Origin: Pseudoalteromonas phenolica
Lineage (GTDB): Bacteria; Pseudomonadota; Gammaproteobacteria; Enterobacterales; Alteromonadaceae
DNA length: 64,000 bases
Direction: 5' to 3'
Assembly: GCF_005876835.1 (NCBI RefSeq)
Contig: NZ_PPSW01000012.1
Coordinates: 124,001 to 188,000 of the forward strand
Numbering within the stretch: the stretch's first letter is position 1; every line of letters starts with the position of its first letter. The notes under the pieces are model-generated. The model was not told the origin of the DNA. It saw nothing but the letters and a program-made list of their open reading frames with translations, and searched no databases. The translations under genes and the position numbers were made by a program. This document shows positions 17,489-26,696 of this stretch, piece after piece.

Positions 17489-18933
17489 AATGATTGCTCG
17501 CCTATATTGGTCTCATTTGCAACGGTAATAGACTCATCATTGTGAGTTTTGGTCAATATGCTAACAAGAACGCCCAAACTTAATGCGCTGAAAACAGAGG
17601 GGATTATCGGATTACCAAAAAACGCCAGCCACTGACTATTTGCACCGACAACAATGCCCGCTAACGCCCCACCAAGCAGCGTAGCAAGTGCCCCCTGCCA
17701 TGTATAGGCTTGCCAAAACCGACCTAGTAATCCCATCACGCATAAGCCACTCATGAGTATCGAAATCATCTTGGTGATATAACTCACTATATTGTCTGAC
17801 CACAGTGCCAGTAACAGCGCAATGAGTATGGTGAGCAGCATAGCAACACGGGAGTATAACAATTGTTGCTTGACACTTTGTGACTGTGTACTGAAAGCGC
17901 TAAATAAATCACTCATCAACACGCTCACCCCTGCAATGGCATCTGAGCTGGCACTCGATAGTGTGGCTGAAATGCCAGCGAGCAGAATAAAACCGCCAAG
18001 CATCATAGGCAAAACTTCTAAGGCGAGATATGGAAAAGCATACGCGGCATTATCTAGTTGAGCGTTAATCAAATAAGCACTTATGCCAATCAAAGCGGGT
18101 AATAAGGCGAAAAATAAATACAAAACGCCAGAAATCAAAAATGAGCGTCGAATAGTTTTGACACTGTCCGCGGCATAAATGCGCTGACGAAAAGAAGGCG
18201 TAGCTAAAACGCCAACAAGCACCGCTAAAAACATTGAAAGTGCGGGTAAAATGCCGACATTTTGAAACGAAAAAATGCCCTGTTCAAGCACACGCTCGCT
18301 GCTATTTACCACCTCGAACCCACCGACAAACTGCACCGAGAAATAAGCCATGAGTATAAAGCCAATAAACAACACGATGGCCTGTAGGGCGTCTGTCCAC
18401 ACAACCGCTGAATAGCCGCCAAGAATAATAAAAACAGCTAGACCTGTACCGATTAATAATTTGGCCTGCATGGCAGTTAAATCAGTAAGCCAAGATAAAT
18501 ACATACCGCCACCGATGAGGTGCGCGCCCAACCAACCGATACTTGCCGCATAAATCACAATGGCGAGGGTATTTTTAACGACTCTGTGATTACCGACATA
18601 ACTGGCCAACTCTTCACTCATTGTGGTAAATGCTTGCAGGCGTGCTGGTGCAAACAGCCAAGCCAAAAGCAAAATACCCGCTGCACCACCTAAACCATAT
18701 AATGCCCCCGCCCAGCCGTTGTCATAGGCAAACCCGACAGCGCCCATTGATGACCCAGTTCCCACCATAGTGGCCACTGTGGTGCCAAGGGTAAGAAAAA
18801 GGGGCACTTTACGTCCAGCCAATAAGTAGTCACTGGCATTTTTTTGCTTTCGTGACGCCAACCAACTGACCAAAATCATCACCAGCAAGTAAGCCAAAAA
18901 GGCCAGCAAGAAATATAATTGGCTCTTAGACAT
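17485..18933 (-). CDS. Sodium:solute symporter (SSS family)
   Basis: 482 residues with 13 or so hydrophobic helices. The SSS pattern is clear: YLLAGRKVPLFLTLGTTVATMVGTGSS in the first third and GGYSAVVWTDALQAIVLFIG in the middle. The gene has GGGGAGA before its ATG. It is the first gene of a four-gene transcript (symporter, kdgK, hexosaminidase, lactonase-like). The substrate is probably N-acetylglucosaminate or a related sugar acid, by context only. The 93 bp upstream contain the imperfect inverted repeat AATTAATCT...AGATTAATT (19001-19032), which overlaps the RidA stop and might act as a terminator or operator. Confidence 0.85.
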   Translation of the reverse strand: MSKSQLYFLLAFLAYLLVMILVSWLASRKQKNASDYLLAGRKVPLFLTLGTTVATMVGTGSSMGAVGFAYDNGWAGALYGLGGAAGILLLAWLFAPARLQAFTTMSEELASYVGNHRVVKNTLAIVIYAASIGWLGAHLIGGGMYLSWLTDLTAMQAKLLIGTGLAVFIILGGYSAVVWTDALQAIVLFIGFILMAYFSVQFVGGFEVVNSSERVLEQGIFSFQNVGILPALSMFLAVLVGVLATPSFRQRIYAADSVKTIRRSFLISGVLYLFFALLPALIGISAYLINAQLDNAAYAFPYLALEVLPMMLGGFILLAGISATLSSASSDAIAGVSVLMSDLFSAFSTQSQSVKQQLLYSRVAMLLTILIALLLALWSDNIVSYITKMISILMSGLCVMGLLGRFWQAYTWQGALATLLGGALAGIVVGANSQWLAFFGNPIIPSVFSALSLGVLVSILTKTHNDESITVANETNIGEQSL

Positions 18934-19026
18934 ACGTTCTCCCCAGGGGGTGTTAGCTATTCTTAATGTAACTAGGTATTAATTAACCTGATCTCTGGAT
19001 AATTAATCTCTTAACCAAATCTCAGA

Positions 19027-19413
19027 TTAATTACCTTTGTAACAAGTGACATCGACTTCGACCTTACAGTCCACCACAAGATCTGCCACCATACAGATCC
19101 GCGCAGGAGGATGCGCCCCAAATACTTCAGCAAACACTTTATTAAAAGACTGGAAGTAACGGGCATCTGTCAAAACCACTGACACATGCGTCACATGCTC
19201 AAGGCCGTAGCCCGCTTCAGTCATAATTTCAATGCAATTATTAATCACCAATCGCGACTGTTCAATAATGCCGCCTTCGACCACTTCACCGTCTTTCATC
19301 GGTGTTTGACCAGAAACTTTTAGCCAACCACCCGCTTCAACGGCTCTGGCAAAAGGTAAATGCTGACCGCCGGTGCCCGTTCCGCCTTCGGCGCCAATTC
19401 TTCTTATGCTCAT
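19027..19413 (-). CDS. RidA/YjgF-family enamine/imine deaminase
   Basis: 128 residues. RidA features are visible: HLPFARAVEAGGWLKVSGQ, the central QSRLVINNCIEIM helix, and PPARICMVADL with the conserved Arg that holds the substrate carboxylate. RidA proteins hydrolyse reactive enamine or imine intermediates released by PLP-dependent dehydratases. A DSD1-like PLP enzyme lies in the same transcript, which fits: RidA would speed formation of the keto acid and prevent damage. It starts 10 nt after the deacylase gene. Confidence 0.88.
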   Translation of the reverse strand: MSIRRIGAEGGTGTGGQHLPFARAVEAGGWLKVSGQTPMKDGEVVEGGIIEQSRLVINNCIEIMTEAGYGLEHVTHVSVVLTDARYFQSFNKVFAEVFGAHPPARICMVADLVVDCKVEVDVTCYKGN

Positions 19414-19423
19414 AACTTCCTCG

Positions 19424-20899
19424 TTAATTATTTTTATGATTATGTCTTGTTAAAAAACGTCCAGCTCGGCCTTCTGGTGCATGTGCATGGCAGCACTGCA
19501 TGGCATTAAAACTTTCTACACCATTAACCCAAACAGCTTGAATGCCTGAAGCACTTTGCTTTGGCTCGCTATAACTGGCGTTATCAATGATTTTTTCAGG
19601 GTCGAATAAAACCAAATCAGCAAAATAGCCTACTTCAATTTTGCCGCGCTTTTGTAATTTAAAATGCGAAGCTGGCAGCGCTGTCATTTTATGTAAAGCA
19701 AGCTCCAATGACAGTAGTTGCTCATCTCTACAATAATGCCCTAGCACTCTAGGAAATGTGCCCCACAGCCTTGGATGCGGATGAGGGTCGCAAGGAAGTC
19801 CATCTGAGCCCACCATACTATGCTCATAGCCTAGAAAAGTTTGCACATCAGACTCCTGCATACAGTGATAAACCGCACCTGCAGGTTGCAGTCGTTTTGC
19901 CGCCTCTAATTGGGTTAACTCCCATTTTTGAGCGATGTCTTTTAAATGCTGTTTTGCCATGTCAGGAAATGATTCAGACCAAGTAATGAAAATATCAGTG
20001 TCTTCATTAACTTGCTTTAAATCTAACGTACTTGAACTGGCCGCGTAAGGATAACAATCACAGCCGATGTGTTGGTGCTGTTTTTGTTGCTCAAAATGCG
20101 CAAGCACCTCTTCTGAGCGACCCCAGTTTTCTTTGCCAGCACATTTTATATGAGAAATAACCAAGGGTAATTCGGCCTGTTTTGCCGTCGCAAACGCTTC
20201 GTCCATAGCATCAATGATCCCCTGAAATTCAGTGCGTAAGTGCGTGGTATAAAGTCCATCAAACGGGGTGACAACTTTCGCCAGTTGGTTCACTTCATAT
20301 TCACTGGCTTGTTTCGCATTGTAATAAGCAAGTCCGGTACTTAAACCCAATGCACCTTGCGACATTGCTCGCTTTAATAAACCCTGCATTTGTACAATTT
20401 CGCTTTCTGAGGCTGTACGCTCTAAATTATCCATCACTTGCGCACGAAGACTAATATGACCAATTAACATGGCTAAATTGACACTGGGTTTCGCCTTTGC
20501 AAATGCTTTTTGGTAGTCCTTTAACTCTGGATAAACAAACTCATTTTGCTCCCCTAATAGATTAATAGGGTCGCGTAAACCGCTTTTGACGCTGGTTGGC
20601 ACTGCACTGATCCCACAATTACCTGCGATCACTGTTGTGACACCTTGACTTAACTTTGCAGGCACAGAGGGCTGCCTTAACACTTCAAGATCGTCATGGG
20701 TATGCACGTCAATAAAACCCGGTGACAACACCAGACCATCAGCGTCAATCACTTGCTTTACTTGTATTGTCAGCTTGTTAGCAATCGCAATAATGATGTC
20801 GTTTTTAACTGCAACATCGAGCTGCTCTGTGGGGTTATCTTTATCCATGAAAACGCGTGCACCACGAATGATGAAATCGGCTGAAGTGTCCACAATCAT
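19424..20899 (-). CDS. D-aminoacylase-type amidohydrolase, probable N-acetyl-glucosaminate deacetylase
   Basis: 491 residues. It has the N-acyl-D-amino-acid deacylase layout: SPGFIDVHTHDDLEVL with the HxH metal pair, VIAGNCGIS with the metal-bridging Cys, LVISHIKCAG, and VGSDGLPCDPHPHPR with the catalytic Asp. The closing LADLVLFDPEKI strand belongs to the beta-sandwich domain. The family normally frees D-amino acids from N-acyl derivatives. Next to KDG kinase, hexosaminidase, RidA and a dehydratase-like PLP enzyme, the better substrate is N-acetyl-D-glucosaminic acid, itself an N-acyl 2-amino acid. That assignment is inference. Its ATG overlaps the RpiR stop (TAATG). Confidence 0.82.
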   Translation of the reverse strand: MIVDTSADFIIRGARVFMDKDNPTEQLDVAVKNDIIIAIANKLTIQVKQVIDADGLVLSPGFIDVHTHDDLEVLRQPSVPAKLSQGVTTVIAGNCGISAVPTSVKSGLRDPINLLGEQNEFVYPELKDYQKAFAKAKPSVNLAMLIGHISLRAQVMDNLERTASESEIVQMQGLLKRAMSQGALGLSTGLAYYNAKQASEYEVNQLAKVVTPFDGLYTTHLRTEFQGIIDAMDEAFATAKQAELPLVISHIKCAGKENWGRSEEVLAHFEQQKQHQHIGCDCYPYAASSSTLDLKQVNEDTDIFITWSESFPDMAKQHLKDIAQKWELTQLEAAKRLQPAGAVYHCMQESDVQTFLGYEHSMVGSDGLPCDPHPHPRLWGTFPRVLGHYCRDEQLLSLELALHKMTALPASHFKLQKRGKIEVGYFADLVLFDPEKIIDNASYSEPKQSASGIQAVWVNGVESFNAMQCCHAHAPEGRAGRFLTRHNHKNN

Positions 20900-21771
20900 T
20901 AATCTCCCAACGGAAAGCGTTTATCAGCAGGTGGCATGTCGCTATTTTTATCACGATGAAGATCGAGTTGAATTTTAAGGCGACGTAACTTCTCTTTAGA
21001 GCGCCGCTGATTTCGCATCGCTACTTCGCTTGAGAGAATATCCAATGCGGCCATCATCACGTAACGTGCCGCACTGGGTTTGAAAATATAATCGCTTTCT
21101 TGGGTTTTAATGGGTAAGTGAAAATCAGCAAGTTGCGACAACTCACTGTCAGGGCAGACCGTAATGATGTGCGCCCCGTATTCTTTGGCAATTTTGGCCC
21201 CATCCATGACATCCGGTGATACACCACTTAATGACAAACAAATCACCACATCATCTTTGTTAACCGTAGACGCAGCCATGCGCATCATCATTGGGTCACT
21301 ATGTGCATTCGCAAGCACATCGAGTCTAAAAAAACGATTTTGACACTCTTGAGCAAGCATACTGCTGCCACCACCGACACCAAAAATCAAACAATGTCTG
21401 GCATTACACACGGCACTACTGGCCTGCTCTACGACGACTTCATCGATTAACCCAGCATTGAGCTCTAAAATTTCTTGAATTGAGGTATAGACATGAGAAA
21501 GTTGTTTTTTCTCAACTATCTCTGGGTTGGTAAAGCGCTCACCAATGGCGGCTGATTGTGTTAAGCGAAACTTTAAATCACGCACATTGTCACAGCCTAA
21601 ACTTTTTGCAAGGCGAGTGATACTCGCATGACTAACTTGTGCTTTGTCGGCAAGTTCATTAATAGATGCACTCGCAGCAAAGTTGAGCTCGGCTAAAATC
21701 AATTTTGCCACTTTATCTTCTGCCGGACTAAAGTGCCCTAGGCCTTCTTTTATTTTACTTATTATGTCCAT
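20899..21771 (-). CDS. MurR/RpiR-family transcriptional regulator with SIS domain
   Basis: 290 residues. The N-terminal RpiR helix-turn-helix (about 1-77) contains ASASINELADKAQVSHASITR. The SIS sugar-phosphate isomerase-like domain (about 120-260) contains CLIFGVGGGSSMLAQ and VVICLSLSGVSPDVM. Such regulators bind phosphosugars, here possibly KDPG. It is embedded between the deaminase and deacylase genes, so it most probably autoregulates the cluster. A candidate operator is the inverted repeat at 26447-26466 in front of the receptor gene. Confidence 0.87.
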   Translation of the reverse strand: MDIISKIKEGLGHFSPAEDKVAKLILAELNFAASASINELADKAQVSHASITRLAKSLGCDNVRDLKFRLTQSAAIGERFTNPEIVEKKQLSHVYTSIQEILELNAGLIDEVVVEQASSAVCNARHCLIFGVGGGSSMLAQECQNRFFRLDVLANAHSDPMMMRMAASTVNKDDVVICLSLSGVSPDVMDGAKIAKEYGAHIITVCPDSELSQLADFHLPIKTQESDYIFKPSAARYVMMAALDILSSEVAMRNQRRSKEKLRRLKIQLDLHRDKNSDMPPADKRFPLGD

Positions 21772-21780
21772 TAGAAACCT

Positions 21781-23013
21781 TTAAAACTGTGTTGAAATCG
21801 TCTTAGCGATCACCCAGTCATGTTCAACAACCCCGATCTGGCGCCATTTATCGAACGTTAAACAAGGGTGTGAAGTTGAGAAATTGAGCATGTCGCCAAC
21901 TTGTAAAACCTGCTGCTCGGGGTAGCGCAACATGCTATGTTGATCCATCATTTTTTCAATTTGAAGTTTACCAGTGCGCGTTGAAAGCACAGCTGTTTTG
22001 GGCGAATAAATCAACTCTGCTGTGGGAAAGCCCGCATCAAATGCCACATCACGTTTTCCCATCCCAATAATGGCAAGACCCGGCTCGGGCAGTGATAACA
22101 CATAGGCCCAGACACTTAAGCTAGACTGAAGGCTACCATCAATATCACATGCCAACTGGCTTCTTGATAGCACCGCTTGTTGAGCCTGATGATAGATACC
22201 TGTGTCATGGATTAAATAACAGCCGGGGCGCAGCACAACTCTGAACTTGTCTGCAAATTCATGCTCTGAAAGTGTTTTTGCAACTATGTCGTACCAAGCT
22301 GAGCCTGCACCTGTAATAATAGGAGCATGCGAATCAAAGCCTCCACCTGCCGCTATGCGCTGCGAAAGTGTAATAACGTCGTTTACAAAGTCTGCCACTT
22401 GCTGCTCAGGGCGCTCACCGCTGACAACCCCTTCATAAAATGCCAGACCCATTAAATTCAAACTTGAAAATTGTTTACAGGTCGAGACCAAACTTGAAAT
22501 ATCCTTTGCTGAACGTAATCCGCAACGCCCCCCCTTTATACCTACTTCAAGTAAGATGTTGAGGGTTAAATTGCGTTCAGCGAAAAATGCGCCAAGCGCT
22601 CTTAAATTTTCTTCAGAATCGGCAAAACAATAAAATTCTAATGATGTTGATGATAGCCAATGTGCAACTTGCTCAAAATGAAACTGACCCACTAACTGAT
22701 TCGCCATAATGATACGAGATATACCCGCTTCAATCGCGCAGCTGACCTGTGGAATGGTGGCTAATGTGATCCCCCAAGCGCCTGCTTCGAGTTGCTGTGT
22801 AAACAATTCTGTCGACATGGTAGTTTTACCATGAGGTGCAAGTAACATGTTATGTTTACTGGCAAACTCTGACATCCATTTGGCATTTTGCTGTAGTTTT
22901 TGCAGCTGAATAACGGCAACAGGCAGGCTCACTTGCTCTTGTAAAATATCCCAACCTGCGGCTTCTAGTTGCTCATTGCAACCACTGCCTTTAATAAGTT
23001 CCGACACTGTCAC
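21781..23013 (-). CDS. DSD1-like PLP enzyme (alanine-racemase fold), probable D-glucosaminate dehydratase/deaminase
   Basis: 410 residues. The N-terminal alanine-racemase-type barrel has the PLP lysine in LAPHGKTTMS near residue 60. The C-terminal beta domain carries SHPCLTF, whose His and Cys match the zinc ligands of D-serine dehydratase/D-threonine aldolase-like enzymes. Known members remove water and ammonia from 3-hydroxy D-amino acids. D-Glucosaminate is such a compound, and its product would be KDG, the substrate of the kinase in the same locus. Substrate assignment is therefore by context. The annotated start is GTG; a second GTG six bases later is better spaced from AAGGGGG and may be the true one. 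Confidence 0.8.
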   Translation of the reverse strand: MTVSELIKGSGCNEQLEAAGWDILQEQVSLPVAVIQLQKLQQNAKWMSEFASKHNMLLAPHGKTTMSTELFTQQLEAGAWGITLATIPQVSCAIEAGISRIIMANQLVGQFHFEQVAHWLSSTSLEFYCFADSEENLRALGAFFAERNLTLNILLEVGIKGGRCGLRSAKDISSLVSTCKQFSSLNLMGLAFYEGVVSGERPEQQVADFVNDVITLSQRIAAGGGFDSHAPIITGAGSAWYDIVAKTLSEHEFADKFRVVLRPGCYLIHDTGIYHQAQQAVLSRSQLACDIDGSLQSSLSVWAYVLSLPEPGLAIIGMGKRDVAFDAGFPTAELIYSPKTAVLSTRTGKLQIEKMMDQHSMLRYPEQQVLQVGDMLNFSTSHPCLTFDKWRQIGVVEHDWVIAKTISTQF

Positions 23014-23093
23014 CCCCTTGCACCATTCAATAAATTATGCTTTCAAAATTCTTTGAATGCTTTTCATAAAATAAAAATTAAACTTTTAGCGAT

Positions 23094-23126
23094 AAAAATA
23101 CCAGCTCTGCTAGCAACAGAGCTGGT
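23094..23126 (-). terminator. Terminator after the TonB-dependent receptor gene
   Basis: On the minus strand a 10-bp perfect stem (ACCAGCTCTG and its complement at 23100-23109 and 23117-23126) is followed by ATTTTTAT. It separates the receptor transcript from the downstream catabolic genes. Confidence 0.8.
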
Positions 23127-23137
23127 AGCTGAATGAC

Positions 23138-26100
23138 TTAGAAAGTCGCGCGTACACTTAGCGCATAGCGTCTATCGGTTGTAAAGTTAAGTGCTTGAGT
23201 TCTTGTGCCAGCCTGATCCATTTGATATTGGGTCTTGGTCTCTGTATCAAGTAAGTTACTTGCTTCAAAGCCCACTTTCCAATTGTCGTTAATGGTGTAG
23301 TAAATACTCGCATCCATCATACCCGTTGCTTCAGCATACGCCGGAACGTACTCTTCTGATTCACGCAGAGTCAATAAGTATTCTGAGCGCCATGTATAAG
23401 CAACACGCATAGAAATCTTATCAAATTCGTACATACCAACGATGTTCAGATTTGTATCTGAGTAGCCCTGCAGCGGTAAACCACTAAAGACTCTGAAAGT
23501 GTTACGGTTATCTGTGATTGGGTCGCCATTTTCGTTAAACGCCAATGTACCCGCTGATACCTCATTCGGGTCTTCTAAGCCGTCTTGATCAATATAGGTA
23601 AAGTTAAACTGTAAACCTAAGCCGCTCCAAGCACCCGGTAACATGTCATAAAACTGAGAGTAAGAGAATTCTGCACCTTGAATATTACCCGAACCAGTAT
23701 TAGCAGGCCCGTATGCAGAAATGTCGTATTCTTCACCATTAAAAGTGACATCCATGTCAAATGCACGTTTGCGAATGATGTTATCGAGTTTCTTATGGAA
23801 TAAACCAAATGTGATATAACCTGCGTCGGCAAAATACCACTCAGTGGTTAAGTCTAAGTTGACCGCTTCTTCAGGTTCGATGTTTGGGTTACCAGATAAT
23901 GCCGTAACTTCTATGTCATCAATAGCCACAACCGGGTTATTGGCTTCATCGTAATCGGCACCTGGCGTTTGTAATCTGCGTGTGTAATCAAGATTAATGA
24001 TGCTGATGTTTCGAGCATCCACTAGACTTGGGTAATACAATGCTTTTGATGCACCAAAACGCACAACCACATCTTCAGTGACACCAAAGCTTAAATTTAG
24101 GCTTGGTAGAATGGTGCTGTAATCCGTGCCATTGACGGTACTTAGCTGTGACTCACCATTAGCGAGATCATAATAACGCTTGTACTCTGCTTGCTGCATC
24201 ACCGTATTTAACGATGTACCTTCATCACCACGTTTAATCGTCGCTGGACGCACGACTGCGCCAGTTGATTGCAGTTGATAGTTGACGTAACGAAGACCCA
24301 CATTACCCACTACTGGGATATCATTTAGTTCAAAGTCAAAGTCACCTCTTACGTAAAACTCGGTGCGTTTTTCATTACTTGCACTGATATTGTGCGCAGC
24401 AAATGGTCCTTCAACACGGTCTGCTTTGTCTTCATAAGGTACATAGGTGCCAGAACAAACACCATTGTTTGCTGCACTATTAGTCGCGTTGTGCCAACCG
24501 TCTTTACATCCCTGGCGTAAAGAGTTCGCATAATCTCTTACTAAGTCCATTTTCGGAAATAAGAAATTATTTACGTTCCCCACCAACACTTGACCGTTGT
24601 AATAGTCACCAAAATCAACGCGCTCAAACAGCTCTGGACGATTAATTGCAGAAGCCGCATTGCGGTCATCTTGATTCCAAGGAGTACCAATTGCAGACCA
24701 ACCTTCATAAGCGGTGTCACGGACGGTTAAATCTTTATCAGACATGTATGCGCCGGCACTAATACTCGTAAAATTACCGTCTAATTCATATTTAAAGTCG
24801 ATTTTGTAGCTATCCGCTTCGGCTGTATTGTGTTCAACCTGCTCCATACCACTGCCTAAAAATAGGTTTGGCACAGGACCATTCCAATCTTCATTTGGTG
24901 ACCAGCCTGCAGTCATGATGTTGTCGCTTAAAAACTCAACTGTTGGTCTGCTGCCACGCATATCTAAGAAATAAGGAGAAACCACATGCACATGGTTGCC
25001 TCGTGTCTGACCTGACATGCTGTAATCTTGACGATGCTTTTCTGAATCAATCATTTGATAATCAAAGTCGATTGTGAGCCTATCAATCGGTTTCAAAGTC
25101 AGCTTGAATGATGTGTCGTTTACTGTATTTTCATTGTAGTTCCAACGACTGCGATAGAAAAATGGCGTTTCAGGACTGACACCTAGTGCGATACCTGAAG
25201 TGACAAAGTTATTGCTGGTTGTTAGAGGGTAACCATTGGCTGCATCATCTTGCCAATTTTGTGATGAGCCCATAAACCCCTTAAAGCCTTGTGCTGCCTG
25301 ACCAATTTGACGCTCATTCCATTCTAGTGACGCTTTTGAGCGAATGTGTTCAATGGTTGCCACTATGGTTTCATCATCATTTGCCCACTGTAATGACGAC
25401 GTTAAACCTTGTCGTTTACGGTCGTTATCTGCGGTGCTCATGTGTATTGCCACAGGCACATGCCAAACACTGCCTGCAGGTTGACCAGGTAGTGCTGGAC
25501 CGTCAACCGGTGATGATGGATCAACGCCGGTGATCCCACCCCACTGATCTAAGGTTGGTACAAATGAATCACCACGCGAATGGAAATTACCTAGACCAAC
25601 GCCATCACCACGAGTTTGATATTCAGATTGAGATGCGGCAATCAAGAAGCCAAATTTGCCCGAATTGGTGTCCCAAGTATCAGAAAAAAGCGCAGAAAAA
25701 GAAGGGGTTGTTTCACCTCTAAAATCACCATAATTGGCTTTAGCATTGACTGAGATTAACTGCTCATCAGAATCGAATGGCTTGCGAGTAAGCAAGTTTA
25801 CAGTGCCCGATATACCGCCAGAAATCAGATCTGCAGTTTGGTTTTTAACAACTTCAACGGCACCTAATAACTCAGCAGGAAAATCTTCATAGCTTAACCC
25901 GCCATTAGGATTAGCACTGAATGCATCACGACCGTTTACTTCTGAACGCACTCTATCTAAACCACGAACTAAAACGCCCGTTCCTTCGTCAGCATAATGC
26001 TTCGGATCGTCTGAAGAAGCAAAACGTTCAATGGTTACACCAGGTACACGCTGCAATGCTTCTGTCACCGATTTATCAGGTAATGCGCCAATATCGGATG

Positions 26101-26347
26101 CAGTGATCACATCTTTAACGGTATCAGCAAAGCGCTTAATGTTTTGTGCACTGTTAATACTGCCACGAATACCACTGACTTCAATGACTTCGATTTTCTC
26201 ATCCTTTTTGGCAGCGCTGTCATTTTCAGCCGACGCATTCGCAGCAACAAAAAGTGGGCTTAATCCCATTAACGCATAAGTAACGGCAAGGCTTAACCTT
26301 GTTCGTTTATTTTGATTGTTTCCTGTATCGATGACTAGTTTTGACAT
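23138..26347 (-). CDS. TonB-dependent outer-membrane receptor, Xanthomonas/Caulobacter type
   Basis: About 1069 residues. A long basic N-terminus and signal peptide (cleavage near VAANASA) is followed by a TonB-box-like stretch (IEVIEVSG), a plug domain (ALPDKSVTEALQRVPGVTIER, GLDRVRSEVNGRDAF) and a 22-strand barrel ending in LSVRATF. The plug pattern with INSAQNIKRFADTVKDVI belongs to the large oligosaccharide-type receptors (TIGR01782-like). It probably imports chitooligosaccharides, including oxidised ones, for the adjacent catabolic genes. I placed the start at the ATG encoding MSKLVI, which has AAAGAGAT upstream, rather than at an in-frame ATG 21 nt earlier that has none. Confidence 0.87.
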   Translation of the reverse strand: MSKLVIDTGNNQNKRTRLSLAVTYALMGLSPLFVAANASAENDSAAKKDEKIEVIEVSGIRGSINSAQNIKRFADTVKDVITASDIGALPDKSVTEALQRVPGVTIERFASSDDPKHYADEGTGVLVRGLDRVRSEVNGRDAFSANPNGGLSYEDFPAELLGAVEVVKNQTADLISGGISGTVNLLTRKPFDSDEQLISVNAKANYGDFRGETTPSFSALFSDTWDTNSGKFGFLIAASQSEYQTRGDGVGLGNFHSRGDSFVPTLDQWGGITGVDPSSPVDGPALPGQPAGSVWHVPVAIHMSTADNDRKRQGLTSSLQWANDDETIVATIEHIRSKASLEWNERQIGQAAQGFKGFMGSSQNWQDDAANGYPLTTSNNFVTSGIALGVSPETPFFYRSRWNYNENTVNDTSFKLTLKPIDRLTIDFDYQMIDSEKHRQDYSMSGQTRGNHVHVVSPYFLDMRGSRPTVEFLSDNIMTAGWSPNEDWNGPVPNLFLGSGMEQVEHNTAEADSYKIDFKYELDGNFTSISAGAYMSDKDLTVRDTAYEGWSAIGTPWNQDDRNAASAINRPELFERVDFGDYYNGQVLVGNVNNFLFPKMDLVRDYANSLRQGCKDGWHNATNSAANNGVCSGTYVPYEDKADRVEGPFAAHNISASNEKRTEFYVRGDFDFELNDIPVVGNVGLRYVNYQLQSTGAVVRPATIKRGDEGTSLNTVMQQAEYKRYYDLANGESQLSTVNGTDYSTILPSLNLSFGVTEDVVVRFGASKALYYPSLVDARNISIINLDYTRRLQTPGADYDEANNPVVAIDDIEVTALSGNPNIEPEEAVNLDLTTEWYFADAGYITFGLFHKKLDNIIRKRAFDMDVTFNGEEYDISAYGPANTGSGNIQGAEFSYSQFYDMLPGAWSGLGLQFNFTYIDQDGLEDPNEVSAGTLAFNENGDPITDNRNTFRVFSGLPLQGYSDTNLNIVGMYEFDKISMRVAYTWRSEYLLTLRESEEYVPAYAEATGMMDASIYYTINDNWKVGFEASNLLDTETKTQYQMDQAGTRTQALNFTTDRRYALSVRATF

Positions 26348-26397
26348 TTTTATAATCTCTTTTTTCATAAACCAGTGAGCAAGTAATACAACTACTC

Positions 26398-26419
26398 ATA
26401 CCAAATTAACGATTGGTAT
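26398..26419. repeat. Short ATACCAA/TTGGTAT palindrome
   Basis: ATACCAA (26398-26404) and TTGGTAT (26413-26419) resemble the terminal repeats of the 162-bp element but enclose only 8 bp. It may be the most reduced form of that element or an unrelated operator; it lies 51 bp upstream of the receptor start. Confidence 0.35.
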
Positions 26420-26446
26420 AACGTACCCCTTGAATTTAAGGCAAAG

Positions 26447-26466
26447 ATTACATTGTCTTATGTAAT
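26447..26466. promoter_or_regulatory. Candidate operator in the receptor upstream region
   Basis: ATTACAT-TGTCTT-ATGTAAT is an inverted repeat with perfect 7-bp arms and a 6-bp spacer, 100 bp upstream of the receptor start. It may be bound by the RpiR-type regulator of this cluster; no second copy was found in front of the other cluster genes. The rest of the 349-bp gap (26348-26696) holds AT-rich sequence, the short palindrome at 26398 and the terminator at 26645, and no gene. Confidence 0.35.
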
Positions 26467-26644
26467 GATATTTGCCCGCTCAGTTATTGATGTTACTTTT
26501 TAACTTAAAACTAAAAAACAACCGTTACTTTTTAACATAGGTACAATTAATGTAAAGTAATTTTTGTTAAAAATTAATCAGTTTGATAGCTATAAAATTT
26601 GAGACGAGTAGACAGGATTAAAGGTAAGTTATTGTTATATAATA

Positions 26645-26673
26645 AAAAGCGCTCACAAAATATGAGCGCTTTT
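26645..26673. terminator. Terminator after the S46 peptidase gene
   Basis: A perfect 11-bp stem (AAAAGCGCTCA, TGAGCGCTTTT) with a 7-nt loop; on the minus strand it ends in a T run and lies 24 nt beyond the peptidase stop. Confidence 0.8.
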
Positions 26674-26696
26674 CTGAATAAACTAAGGACTAACTG

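Noticed and set aside
19001..19032. Intrinsic terminator between the RidA and symporter genes
   Set aside because: The AATTAATCT/AGATTAATT stem is AT-only, overlaps the RidA stop codon and lacks a T run, so it is too weak to call.
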